Source of the DNA: an uncultured Muribaculaceae bacterium
GTDB taxonomy: Bacteria > Bacteroidota > Bacteroidia > Bacteroidales > Muribaculaceae
DNA length: 64,000 bases
Direction of reading: 5' to 3'
NCBI GenBank assembly: GCA_910583525.1
Contig: CAJTXL010000002.1
Span: 62,001 to 126,000, forward strand
In this document: piece after piece, positions 34,709 through 42,810 of the stretch
Position numbering within the stretch: position 1 is the first letter of the stretch
How the letters are laid out: the number at the start of each line of letters is the position of its first letter
The notes under the pieces: model-generated
Seen by the model: the letters and a program-made list of their open reading frames with translations, nothing else
Databases searched by the model: none
Told to the model about the DNA's origin: nothing
Program-made: the position numbers and the translations under genes

Positions 34709-36073
34709 ATGACATTCAGACTCCCGACAACCCTTGCCATTGCCTTTGGCATAGCTCTCGCTGCCGACGCCGTGACGGTCACCGACAAATATGCCGTCGA
34801 TACCGAGGTCTGCGACCCCGTGCTCATTTATACCGGCGGTCTGGCAAAACGTGCCACCTGGAACCGGCAGAACTTGACGCCGTATATAACGCATCTGTAT
34901 GCCGACGGTACGCGCGACTGGTTCTACGACACATTTATCTTCAACGAAACAATACGCAGTTGCGCGCGCGGCAATGTGGTGCTCGGAAACTCTTCGGGCG
35001 GACAGATAGCTTCGCTCAAAGAGGACTGGGTGTGGTGGCTCGACCATGTGTTCGGCCGCGGACACGACCTGCACGTGCTCGACCGCGTGATTTCGGAGCA
35101 GAAGCAGACCCTCGGCGAGCCGCGTCTGCGTCATAAGGTAATTATCGGTACTTGTGCCCCGTGCAAGGACGGCTCGAACGGCGGTGCCGTGTGGGCCGAC
35201 ATCAACTGGGGTGAAATCGACGGCGTGAAGATGGATTTTTCGAAGCGTGCTGACAGGCTGAAGGCCGCCTGCTGGATGGTCGACCAAATCAAAGAGCGTT
35301 TCGAGGCTCAGAACTACGAAAACATCGACCTCGCCGGCATATACTGGATTGAAGAGAGCCTTTTCAGCAATGCAGACATCATAGCCGACGTAAACGACCA
35401 CATACGCAGCATAGGCCTGCGGTCGTATTGGATTCCTTATTGGGACAACAACGACGAGTATGCTCTCAACGGCATGGACCGTTACCATTTCGACATGGTA
35501 TGGCGCCAGCCCAACTATTTTTTCTACGAGCGCGACGGCAAGACGCTTCCGCCCAAGAGCCAGCTGATAGAGTGCATCGAAAGCAGCAAACGTTTCGGCC
35601 TCGGCCTTGAATTGGAGTTCGAGACTTCGGGCACGAGCAACGGCCTCAACAACGTTGCGCCCAAGATGCATCAGCGTCTTATCGACTATATCGACGAGTT
35701 CGAGCGCCTCGGCGTGTGGGACGATAGCGGCGTGGCCCACTATGGCGGCTCTAAGGGCTATATCGACATGCTGAACAGCGGCGACGCCGTGAACCAGGCA
35801 ACTATGGACCGTCTTGCCGGCATAGTCAAGAAGCGTCAGCTCAAATTCGCGCAGCAATCTTCGGGCATCGAAGATATCACCGCACCCGAGGCGCGGCAGT
35901 TTGCCTATGCGTCGCAGGGCAAAATTTTCATAACGTCCGATGCTCCCGACGCTATGGTCTACACCCTTGCCGGCGTGCCGGTTTTCTACGGAAACGGGCT
36001 TTTTGAATGTAAATCAGGTCTCTATATAGTCACCGACGGCCAAGGCCGTTCTGTAAAACTTGCAGTGAAATGA
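34709..36073 (+). CDS. Secreted DUF4855 protein, single domain, with sorting-like tail
   Basis: A 454-residue protein with a signal peptide (MTFRLPTTLAIAFGIALAADA); an earlier in-frame start would lie inside the upstream fusion gene. Residues about 30-380 form one DUF4855 unit with 'DPVLIYTGG', 'THLYADGTRDWFYDTFIFNE', 'PRLRHKVIIGTCAP', 'DLAGIYWIEESLF' and 'YHFDMVWRQPNYFF'. The pattern of strand-end acids suggests a TIM-barrel glycosidase-like fold, and E-E in IYWIEESL and E in LELEFET are candidate catalytic residues. No biochemical function is known to me. Residues 384-454 ('GIEDIT', 'VYTLAGVPVFYGNGLFECKSGLYIVTDG', 'VKLAVK') look like a sorting tail. The stop overlaps the next start (ATGA). 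Confidence 0.82.
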   Translation: MTFRLPTTLAIAFGIALAADAVTVTDKYAVDTEVCDPVLIYTGGLAKRATWNRQNLTPYITHLYADGTRDWFYDTFIFNETIRSCARGNVVLGNSSGGQIASLKEDWVWWLDHVFGRGHDLHVLDRVISEQKQTLGEPRLRHKVIIGTCAPCKDGSNGGAVWADINWGEIDGVKMDFSKRADRLKAACWMVDQIKERFEAQNYENIDLAGIYWIEESLFSNADIIADVNDHIRSIGLRSYWIPYWDNNDEYALNGMDRYHFDMVWRQPNYFFYERDGKTLPPKSQLIECIESSKRFGLGLELEFETSGTSNGLNNVAPKMHQRLIDYIDEFERLGVWDDSGVAHYGGSKGYIDMLNSGDAVNQATMDRLAGIVKKRQLKFAQQSSGIEDITAPEARQFAYASQGKIFITSDAPDAMVYTLAGVPVFYGNGLFECKSGLYIVTDGQGRSVKLAVK

Positions 36074-38151
36074 AAATACACAAGAACTGTTTAGCAACAC
36101 TTTTCTGCGCCATTGCGGCCTTGGCCGTCTCGGCTGAAGATGTCAACCGCTACGGCACCGACCTCAGTTCCGACATGGCTTTGATTTATGCCGGGGGCGA
36201 CCAGCGTCCCGAATGGACTGTCGAAGAAATCACCCCTTATGTGATACATACCTATGCCGACGGCACACGCGACTGGTTTTTCGACGCCTTCCTGTTTCTG
36301 GAATTTTCATCAGGCTCTACAGGAGTGGCTTTCGACAACGGCGGCCACGGGCGCAAGGCCGTGAAGGCCGACTACGAATGGCTGCTCGACCGCACTTTTG
36401 CCCCCGGCTGCAAGCTTGCGGCGCTCGACAGCGTGATTGAGGCCGGAAAGGCCGAATTGGGCGCTCCTCGTCTGCGCCACAAGGTGGTACTCGGCATCCC
36501 GGCGCCCATCAAGGTGGTGCGTGACTGGGGCGAACTTAACGGGCATCACCTCGACTTTGCCAACGATGCCGACCGCATAGAGGCCACCAAATGGTATATC
36601 GACCAGGTCGCCAAGCGCTTCGATGCCGCAGGATACAAGAACATCGACCTTATGGGCATATATTGGCTCGAAGAGGCTCTGTTCACCAACGGGGGCATCA
36701 TGCCGGCTGTAAACGACTATATCTATCGCAAAGGGCTGCGCTCCTATTGGATACCTTACTACAAGGACAACGCGCAATTCCGTTTCAACTGGAAGAAATA
36801 CGGTTTCGACATGGCCTATCAGCAGCCCAACTATTTCTTTGAACGCGAAATACCGATGAGTCAGCTTGAAGCCGCCTGTGACGAGTCGAAACAGTGCGGA
36901 ATGGGTCTTGAGATGGAGTTCGAGAGCCAAGGCAAGAGCCGTGTGCAGCACGACGACCCTGACAGCTATTATGACCGCCTTATCGACTATCTCGACGTGT
37001 TCGAGAAAAAAGGTGTGTTCGACGAGGCTTCGGTGGCATGGTATTCAGGCACAAAAGGCTTCCTCGACCTCGCACGCAGCAAAGACGCCAAGAACCATGA
37101 GCTTGCCGACCGCATGGCGCGCATCGTTGCCAAACGTCAGGCCGCCAAAGCCGCTTCGCTCAAATACCCCGAGTTTGAAATCCGCGACCTCGCGCTTATA
37201 TATCAGGGCGACAAACGTCGCCCCGAGTGGACTGTCGAGGACTTTATGCCTTATGTCAGCCATCAATTCGCCGACGGACATCGCGACTGGACTTTCGACG
37301 GTTTCCTTTTCCTTGAAACGGACATCGACGGCAAAGTGAGGTTCTTCCCTTGGGCAGGCGATGAAGGCGCCACGCAGAAAGACTGGCAGTGGTATATCGA
37401 CAAGGTATATCAGAAAGACCGCGGCCTCGCCGCTCTCGACAAATGTATATCGAAGCTCAAAAAAGAAATCGGAGACCCCGGCTTCAAACACAAGATTGTG
37501 CTCACCATGCCTGTGCCTGTAAAAGGCAACAAACATTGGGGACGCCTCAACGGGCGTGACCTCGATTTCGACCGTACTGAAGACCAGGTGGCGGCGAGCG
37601 AGTGGTATATCAACCAGATGGTCGACCGCTTCAAAAAGGCAAAATACAAAAACCTTGAACTGACGGGCATCTATTGGCTCGACGAGGATATGTGCCATAC
37701 CGACGGTTTCCCGAAGCACATAGCGCCGTTCATACACTCCAAAGGCCTGAAATTTGTGTGGATACCTTATTTCAAAGGCCGAGGCTATGAAAAATGGCGC
37801 GAGCTCGGTTTCGACATAGCGTATCAGCAGCCAAACTACATCTTCCATACGCCCAGGCTCGAAAAACGCCTTGACGAGGCATGCGACGTGTCGCTGCACA
37901 ACGGCATGGCCATGGAATTCGAGTGCGACGGAATGACACCCTTCCATGCCAAAGACTCAAACTACGACGGCGTGATGAAATATATCGACGCTTTTGAAGT
38001 TAACAATGTGTGGCAGACATGCCCCGTGGCGTACTACACGGGCACTAAAGGTCTGCTTGAACTGAAAAACAATCCGTGCCCTGAAAATCAGGCGCTGACC
38101 GACAGACTATTCAACAAGATAGTCGAACGGCGCGCCAAATTGAAAAAATGA
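36070..38151 (+). CDS. Secreted protein with two tandem DUF4855 domains
   Basis: A 693-residue protein (MKIHKNCLATLFCAIAALAVSA). It holds two full DUF4855 units, about 30-345 and 362-690. Each has the same landmarks: 'ALIYAGGDQRPEWTVEEITPY' and 'ALIYQGDKRRPEWTVEDFMPY', 'ADGTRDWFFDAFLFLE' and 'ADGHRDWTFDGFLFLE', 'GIYWLEEALF' and 'GIYWLDEDMC', and 'FDMAYQQPNYFF' and 'FDIAYQQPNYIF'. In the second unit the first acid of the WLEE motif is replaced (WLDE), which may change activity. With the single-domain protein encoded just upstream this makes three copies in a row. There is no sorting tail. The overlaps on both sides are ATGA. Confidence 0.85.
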   Translation: MKIHKNCLATLFCAIAALAVSAEDVNRYGTDLSSDMALIYAGGDQRPEWTVEEITPYVIHTYADGTRDWFFDAFLFLEFSSGSTGVAFDNGGHGRKAVKADYEWLLDRTFAPGCKLAALDSVIEAGKAELGAPRLRHKVVLGIPAPIKVVRDWGELNGHHLDFANDADRIEATKWYIDQVAKRFDAAGYKNIDLMGIYWLEEALFTNGGIMPAVNDYIYRKGLRSYWIPYYKDNAQFRFNWKKYGFDMAYQQPNYFFEREIPMSQLEAACDESKQCGMGLEMEFESQGKSRVQHDDPDSYYDRLIDYLDVFEKKGVFDEASVAWYSGTKGFLDLARSKDAKNHELADRMARIVAKRQAAKAASLKYPEFEIRDLALIYQGDKRRPEWTVEDFMPYVSHQFADGHRDWTFDGFLFLETDIDGKVRFFPWAGDEGATQKDWQWYIDKVYQKDRGLAALDKCISKLKKEIGDPGFKHKIVLTMPVPVKGNKHWGRLNGRDLDFDRTEDQVAASEWYINQMVDRFKKAKYKNLELTGIYWLDEDMCHTDGFPKHIAPFIHSKGLKFVWIPYFKGRGYEKWRELGFDIAYQQPNYIFHTPRLEKRLDEACDVSLHNGMAMEFECDGMTPFHAKDSNYDGVMKYIDAFEVNNVWQTCPVAYYTGTKGLLELKNNPCPENQALTDRLFNKIVERRAKLKK

Positions 38152-39137
38152 CGAAGCGTCTAATCACTTCTATAATTTCTATGCTGCTGCCGGCCGCCTT
38201 CGGGCTGTCGGCCGCAGTTGTGACTACCGGCAACGGGACGCTGTCGTACCGTGAGCATACGCCCTGGAGCGGCGAAATCGCAATAGATTTTGCGCCCTGC
38301 ATGGCGAACGAGCTGTTCACTTTCAGCTCGGTAGCACTCGACTCTGTTGTCGTGAACAAGACAAGTTCCGACAACATCGGGCCATTCGGCCTTGTCGGCG
38401 GAGGGTGGAGCGGCGGAAACCATCTCAACGGCGGTATGCGCTCGGCTCGAACCGACAGCATCGAAGTTAGCCTCGACGGCGTGCCGCTCGATTTGTCCGT
38501 GCCGTTGCAGAGCAAAGGCTCGGTTTTGACCGTGCGCGTGTTCAATACGCTGCTTATGCCTGCCGACACCGTGCCGTTCGCACTTGAAACCATGACATAC
38601 CGCGTTTCGGGCAACAGCATTGAGGTCACGGGTGAGCACCGTTTTGTCGCGCCGCATCCTGTCGCTGTCGACCGCTACTACGGCATGCAGTCGATGTTCG
38701 ACGGTGAAACCGAGATGCTTACGCCCGGCGGCTCCTACGGCGTCTGGACTCCCGTCGCGTCTGTCAACCGCTTCGACAAAGCTTCGGCGCCGGGCTTCTG
38801 CACTTTTGTCGAGCATTCGCCTGTAGGCTATCAGGCTTGTTGGATGGACCCGGCAACGGGTATTGGCGACCGCCGGATGGTTGACGGCGCCGATTGGGTG
38901 TTCATAGGCAACTCCTGGACGAAATCATACCATAAACTCATCGGGGGCAAAACCGTCGCTCCCGGCGACACCACGCTTTGGCGCGGTGTCTATACCTGGT
39001 TCAAAGAGCCGGTTTCCGACGGCTGCCGGGGCACACTGGCCGGGCAATATGCCTTTGCAGGAAATATCGGCGGACAAAGCATCATATTCTATATCAATAA
39101 ATTCGGAAAAACAACAATCATACCCATAAACCAATGA
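38148..39137 (+). CDS. Secreted protein of unknown function
   Basis: A 329-residue protein with a signal peptide (MTKRLITSIISMLLPAAFGLSAA). The mature part is beta-rich and tryptophan/glycine-rich in places ('LVGGGWSGGNHLNGG', 'GGSYGVWTPVASVNRF', 'GYQACWMDP', 'FIGNSWTKSYHKLIGG'). I recognise no family and no catalytic motif. It might be a lectin-like or jelly-roll carbohydrate-binding protein, or a noncanonical hydrolase. The only support for a glycan role is its position: it overlaps both the double-DUF4855 gene and the phosphodiesterase gene by ATGA, so it is translated in step with them. Confidence 0.75.
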   Translation: MTKRLITSIISMLLPAAFGLSAAVVTTGNGTLSYREHTPWSGEIAIDFAPCMANELFTFSSVALDSVVVNKTSSDNIGPFGLVGGGWSGGNHLNGGMRSARTDSIEVSLDGVPLDLSVPLQSKGSVLTVRVFNTLLMPADTVPFALETMTYRVSGNSIEVTGEHRFVAPHPVAVDRYYGMQSMFDGETEMLTPGGSYGVWTPVASVNRFDKASAPGFCTFVEHSPVGYQACWMDPATGIGDRRMVDGADWVFIGNSWTKSYHKLIGGKTVAPGDTTLWRGVYTWFKEPVSDGCRGTLAGQYAFAGNIGGQSIIFYINKFGKTTIIPINQ

Positions 39138-40615
39138 AACGCACATTGTCGCTTGTTATTCTGCTTACGGCTATTGTCGCCGTGCAGGCCGCCGTGCCCA
39201 AAATCGTAGCCCACAGAGGCCATCACAGAGCCGAAGGTTCGGCACAGAACTCCATACGCTCGCTTGTCAAAGCCGACTCAATCGGTGCCGATGCCTGTGA
39301 GTTTGACGTGTGGATTTCGGCCGACGATGTGCTGTATGTAAACCATAATGCCGATGTCGACGGAGTAATAATCGAGACCGCCGACTCTAAAACGCTCGAT
39401 AATTGCCGCCTTGCCAATGGAGAGGCAGTGCCGCGCCTTGATGCCTTTTTGGATACTGCCCGTACGCTCGGCATAGACCTTGTGCTCGAAATCAAACCGC
39501 ACAAAGACCGTGCGCGAGAGAATGTCGCCGTGCCTATGGCGATAAAGATGGTCGCAGACAAGGGGCTTGCCGACCGCACGAGCTATATAACTTTTTCGCG
39601 GAATGCGTTCGACATACTCGTGCGTGAGAGCGGCCGTCCAGTGCTTTATCTTAATGGCGTAAGCCCTAAGGTCTTGCAGGAAATCGGCGGAACGGGTGCC
39701 GACTACCACATCAATGTGTTCCGCAAGAACCCGGAGTGGATTGAAGAACTGCATCGCCGCGGATGTCCCGTGAATATATGGACGGTCGATTCGGAAGCCG
39801 ACATACAGTGGTGCATAGACCATGGCGCCGATTTTATAACTACGAACGAACCCGAACTCGCTCAGCGCCTCGTAGAGAAGGCTTACGCTCCGAGAAAGCT
39901 CAAAGTGATGAGCTACAATCTGCGTTTCGGCGAACGGGCTTCGATGCAGCGCATTGCCGATGAAATCAACGCCCAAAAGCCCGATTTCGTTGCACTTCAG
40001 GAAGTCGACATAAACAGCATGCGAGAGCTCGCAAAAGCCAACAACGGCATCAACTTCATCAACGAGCTTGCCCGGCTTACAGGTATGTTCGGCTATTTTG
40101 GCCGTACCATCAATTTCAGCGTGCCCGGCGGCTACTACGGCATAGGCATTCTGTCGAAGCATCCGGCAGTGTCGGTTGAAAGCATCGATTTGCCCAACCC
40201 CAAGGCCGTCGAGCCGCGAATAATGCTGAAAGGGCGTTTCTTGCTCGACGGGCACATGCCGTTTGTGTTCGCATCGACGCACTTCGACTTCAAAGACCCT
40301 GAAACCATAGCCTTGCAGGCCGAATACATTGTGCCCAAGCTCGAAGCCGAAGGAGTCCCGGCTATAGTCGCCGGCGACCTAAACAGCGCTCCCGGCTCAA
40401 AAGCCATAGACTTCTTGGCAGAGAAAGGCGCGCTGCTTTCAGGCTCGGCTCCGACATTCCCTGCTGAAGAGCCCAGGGTGCGCATTGACCACATATTCGG
40501 TTTCCCGAAAGCATCATTCATTCTTGACAGCACATCCGAAGGACCGTCATCGAAGTATGCCGCATCCGACCATCTGCCTGTGATTTCCAACATCATCGTC
40601 GATTATACCAAATGA
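39134..40615 (+). CDS. Glycerophosphodiester phosphodiesterase fused to EEP-family phosphatase/nuclease
   Basis: A 493-residue secreted protein (MKRTLSLVILLTAIVAVQA). Residues about 22-250 are a GDPD domain: KIVAHRGHH (H27), AQNSIRS, the E-x-D of ACEFDVW, NHNAD and LVLEIKPH. Residues about 254-490 are an endonuclease/exonuclease/phosphatase domain with every usual motif: VMSYNLRF, LQEVD, FASTHFD, AGDLNSAPGS, RIDHIF and ASDHLPV. GDPDs cleave glycerol- or inositol-type phosphodiesters, and EEP proteins include sphingomyelinases, inositol polyphosphate phosphatases and nucleases. One protein could therefore cut a phosphodiester and then remove or act on the phosphate product. The PUL context points to a phosphoglycan or glycolipid head group. 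Both ends overlap neighbours by ATGA. Confidence 0.92.
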   Translation: MKRTLSLVILLTAIVAVQAAVPKIVAHRGHHRAEGSAQNSIRSLVKADSIGADACEFDVWISADDVLYVNHNADVDGVIIETADSKTLDNCRLANGEAVPRLDAFLDTARTLGIDLVLEIKPHKDRARENVAVPMAIKMVADKGLADRTSYITFSRNAFDILVRESGRPVLYLNGVSPKVLQEIGGTGADYHINVFRKNPEWIEELHRRGCPVNIWTVDSEADIQWCIDHGADFITTNEPELAQRLVEKAYAPRKLKVMSYNLRFGERASMQRIADEINAQKPDFVALQEVDINSMRELAKANNGINFINELARLTGMFGYFGRTINFSVPGGYYGIGILSKHPAVSVESIDLPNPKAVEPRIMLKGRFLLDGHMPFVFASTHFDFKDPETIALQAEYIVPKLEAEGVPAIVAGDLNSAPGSKAIDFLAEKGALLSGSAPTFPAEEPRVRIDHIFGFPKASFILDSTSEGPSSKYAASDHLPVISNIIVDYTK

Positions 40616-42810
40616 GAAACCTGACGTCTGTATTTTTCGTCGCCGCGGTGTCTTCAGCCGCTGCGGCGCAACTGCATGTGAGCACTCCGGCAACGTCGAT
40701 GCTGCTCGATGCCACACCCGGAGAACGTGTTGAATTCGTGTATTACGGTCCGGCTTTGTCAGAGACCGACATCCCGTCGATAATGGCCGTAGAGAAGCAT
40801 GTCGATGCCTATCCTGTATATGGTATGGACGCTTGGAACCCCTATGCTTTCGCTGCCACGCATGCCGACGGGAGCATGAGCAGCGACATGCGCGTGGAGT
40901 CTTCGTCGCAACAGACCGGCGAGGATGGTTCTGTGCTTACACGTGTGCACCTCAAAGACACGCTATATCCGTTTTTCATAGACTTGTGCTACCTTACACG
41001 AACCGACAGCGATATCATCGAGATGTGGACTGAGGTAAGCCATGGCGAACGCAAGCCCGTGCGACTGACCGAATATGCCTCGGCATATCTGCCTATCCGT
41101 CGCGGCGATGTGTGGCTCTGCCATCTCAACGGCGCTTGGGGCAACGAAGGCAATCTGAATCAAGAGAAACTTCTGCCGGGAATAAAGACAATACGCAATA
41201 TCGACGGGGTGCGCAACTCGCAGAATGCGCATTCTGAGGTGATGTTCAGCCTCGACGGAAAACCCGACGAGCGAAAGGGGCGCGTAATCGGCGCAGCCTT
41301 GTGCTATGGTGGCAATTATGACCTGTCGGTCAATACCGACGCTTCGGCATGGCACCGTTTCACCGCCGGAATAGACTCGGACAACTCGGCGTATGACCTT
41401 GAGAAAGGCGAAACCTTCGTTACGCCCGTGCTTGCGTTGACCTACAGCGAAAAAGGCACTTCGGGTGTGAGCCGCAATTTTCACCGCTGGGGGCGCAAAT
41501 ACCGCATGAGCCACGGCGACAGAGAGCGCCTCGTGCTGCTGAACAGTTGGGAAGGCATATATTTCGATGTCAACGAACCTGTCGTAAACGAGATGATGGC
41601 CGATGTGGCCGAGATGGGTGGAGAACTGTTCGTTCTCGACGACGGCTGGTTCGGCGATAAATATCCCCGGACGGGCGATAAGACAGGCCTCGGCGACTGG
41701 GTCATAGACCGCAACAAACTGCCTAACGGCATCACTGACCTTTTGAAATCGGCTGATGAAAAAGGACTTAAATTCGGCATATGGATTGAGCCTGAGATGG
41801 TAAGCCTCTACAGCAGTCTTTATGAAAAGCACCCCGACTGGATTATACAGGCAAAAGGCCGTGAGCCGGTCTATGGCCGCGGAGGCACGCAGCTTGTGCT
41901 CGACCTGGGCAACCCCGAGGTTCAGGAGCACGTTTTCGGGGTCTTCGACCGCCTTATGACGGAATATCCGGCCATAAACTATATAAAATGGGATGCCAAC
42001 ATGCCCGTCAAGAACCACGGCTCGCATTATCACGACGCCAAGTCGCAGAGCCGCCTGTTCATCGACTACCACCGGGGCTTTGAGAATGTTTGCCGCAGAA
42101 TAAGGGACAAATATCCCGATGTTACAGTGCAGGCCTGTGCCAGCGGCGGCGGACGCGCCAATTGGGGTATAATGCCTTATTTCGACGAGTTCTGGGTGAG
42201 TGACAACACGGACCCTCTGCAGAGGGTGTACATGCAGTGGGGTACAAGCTATTTTTTCCCTGCGATTGCAATGGCCCAGCATATATCGGCGTCGCCGTGC
42301 CACGCCACTCATCGCGCCACGCCGATGAAATACCGCATCGATGTTGCAATGAGCGGACGTCTCGGACTTGAGATGCAGCCAAAGCACATGACGCCTTTCG
42401 AGAAACAGCTTTGCAAAGATGCTATAGCGGCGTATAAGAAAATACGCCCTGTGGTGCAGCTTGGCGACCAGTACCGTCTGCATTCGCCATACGACGGCGA
42501 CGGCGTGGCCGCACTGATGTATGTCGACGAGCCTCGCGACAAGGCCGTATTCTTTTGGTACAAGACCCAAGATTTCCATAACCACCATTATCCGCGTGTA
42601 ACGATGGATGGCCTCGACCCTGAAAAAATGTACCGCGTAACGGAACTGAACCGTATAGACAACGCGCCGCTTGACTGCGAGGGCAAGACTTTCTCTGGAG
42701 CGTGGCTTATGGCCAATGGCATTGACCTTCCTTACCGGCATCAGGTAGATGTTGACATGATGTCTGATTATTCGAGTCGCGTGTTATTTTTGGAAACCGT
42801 GGAATTATGA
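40612..42810 (+). CDS. GH36 alpha-galactosidase
   Basis: A 732-residue secreted enzyme (MRNLTSVFFVAAVSSAAAA) of normal GH36 length: N-terminal beta-supersandwich, TIM barrel and C-terminal beta domain. Catalytic residues are visible: the nucleophile D461 in YIKWDANMP and the acid/base D531 in WVSDNTDP. Other family motifs are 'LNSWEGIYFDVNE', 'LFVLDDGWFG', 'GIWIEPEMV' and 'QACASGGGR'. GH36 enzymes release terminal alpha-galactose, and some release alpha-GalNAc. It overlaps the phosphodiesterase gene upstream and the GH27 gene downstream by ATGA, so two alpha-galactosidase families are made together. Confidence 0.95.
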   Translation: MRNLTSVFFVAAVSSAAAAQLHVSTPATSMLLDATPGERVEFVYYGPALSETDIPSIMAVEKHVDAYPVYGMDAWNPYAFAATHADGSMSSDMRVESSSQQTGEDGSVLTRVHLKDTLYPFFIDLCYLTRTDSDIIEMWTEVSHGERKPVRLTEYASAYLPIRRGDVWLCHLNGAWGNEGNLNQEKLLPGIKTIRNIDGVRNSQNAHSEVMFSLDGKPDERKGRVIGAALCYGGNYDLSVNTDASAWHRFTAGIDSDNSAYDLEKGETFVTPVLALTYSEKGTSGVSRNFHRWGRKYRMSHGDRERLVLLNSWEGIYFDVNEPVVNEMMADVAEMGGELFVLDDGWFGDKYPRTGDKTGLGDWVIDRNKLPNGITDLLKSADEKGLKFGIWIEPEMVSLYSSLYEKHPDWIIQAKGREPVYGRGGTQLVLDLGNPEVQEHVFGVFDRLMTEYPAINYIKWDANMPVKNHGSHYHDAKSQSRLFIDYHRGFENVCRRIRDKYPDVTVQACASGGGRANWGIMPYFDEFWVSDNTDPLQRVYMQWGTSYFFPAIAMAQHISASPCHATHRATPMKYRIDVAMSGRLGLEMQPKHMTPFEKQLCKDAIAAYKKIRPVVQLGDQYRLHSPYDGDGVAALMYVDEPRDKAVFFWYKTQDFHNHHYPRVTMDGLDPEKMYRVTELNRIDNAPLDCEGKTFSGAWLMANGIDLPYRHQVDVDMMSDYSSRVLFLETVEL

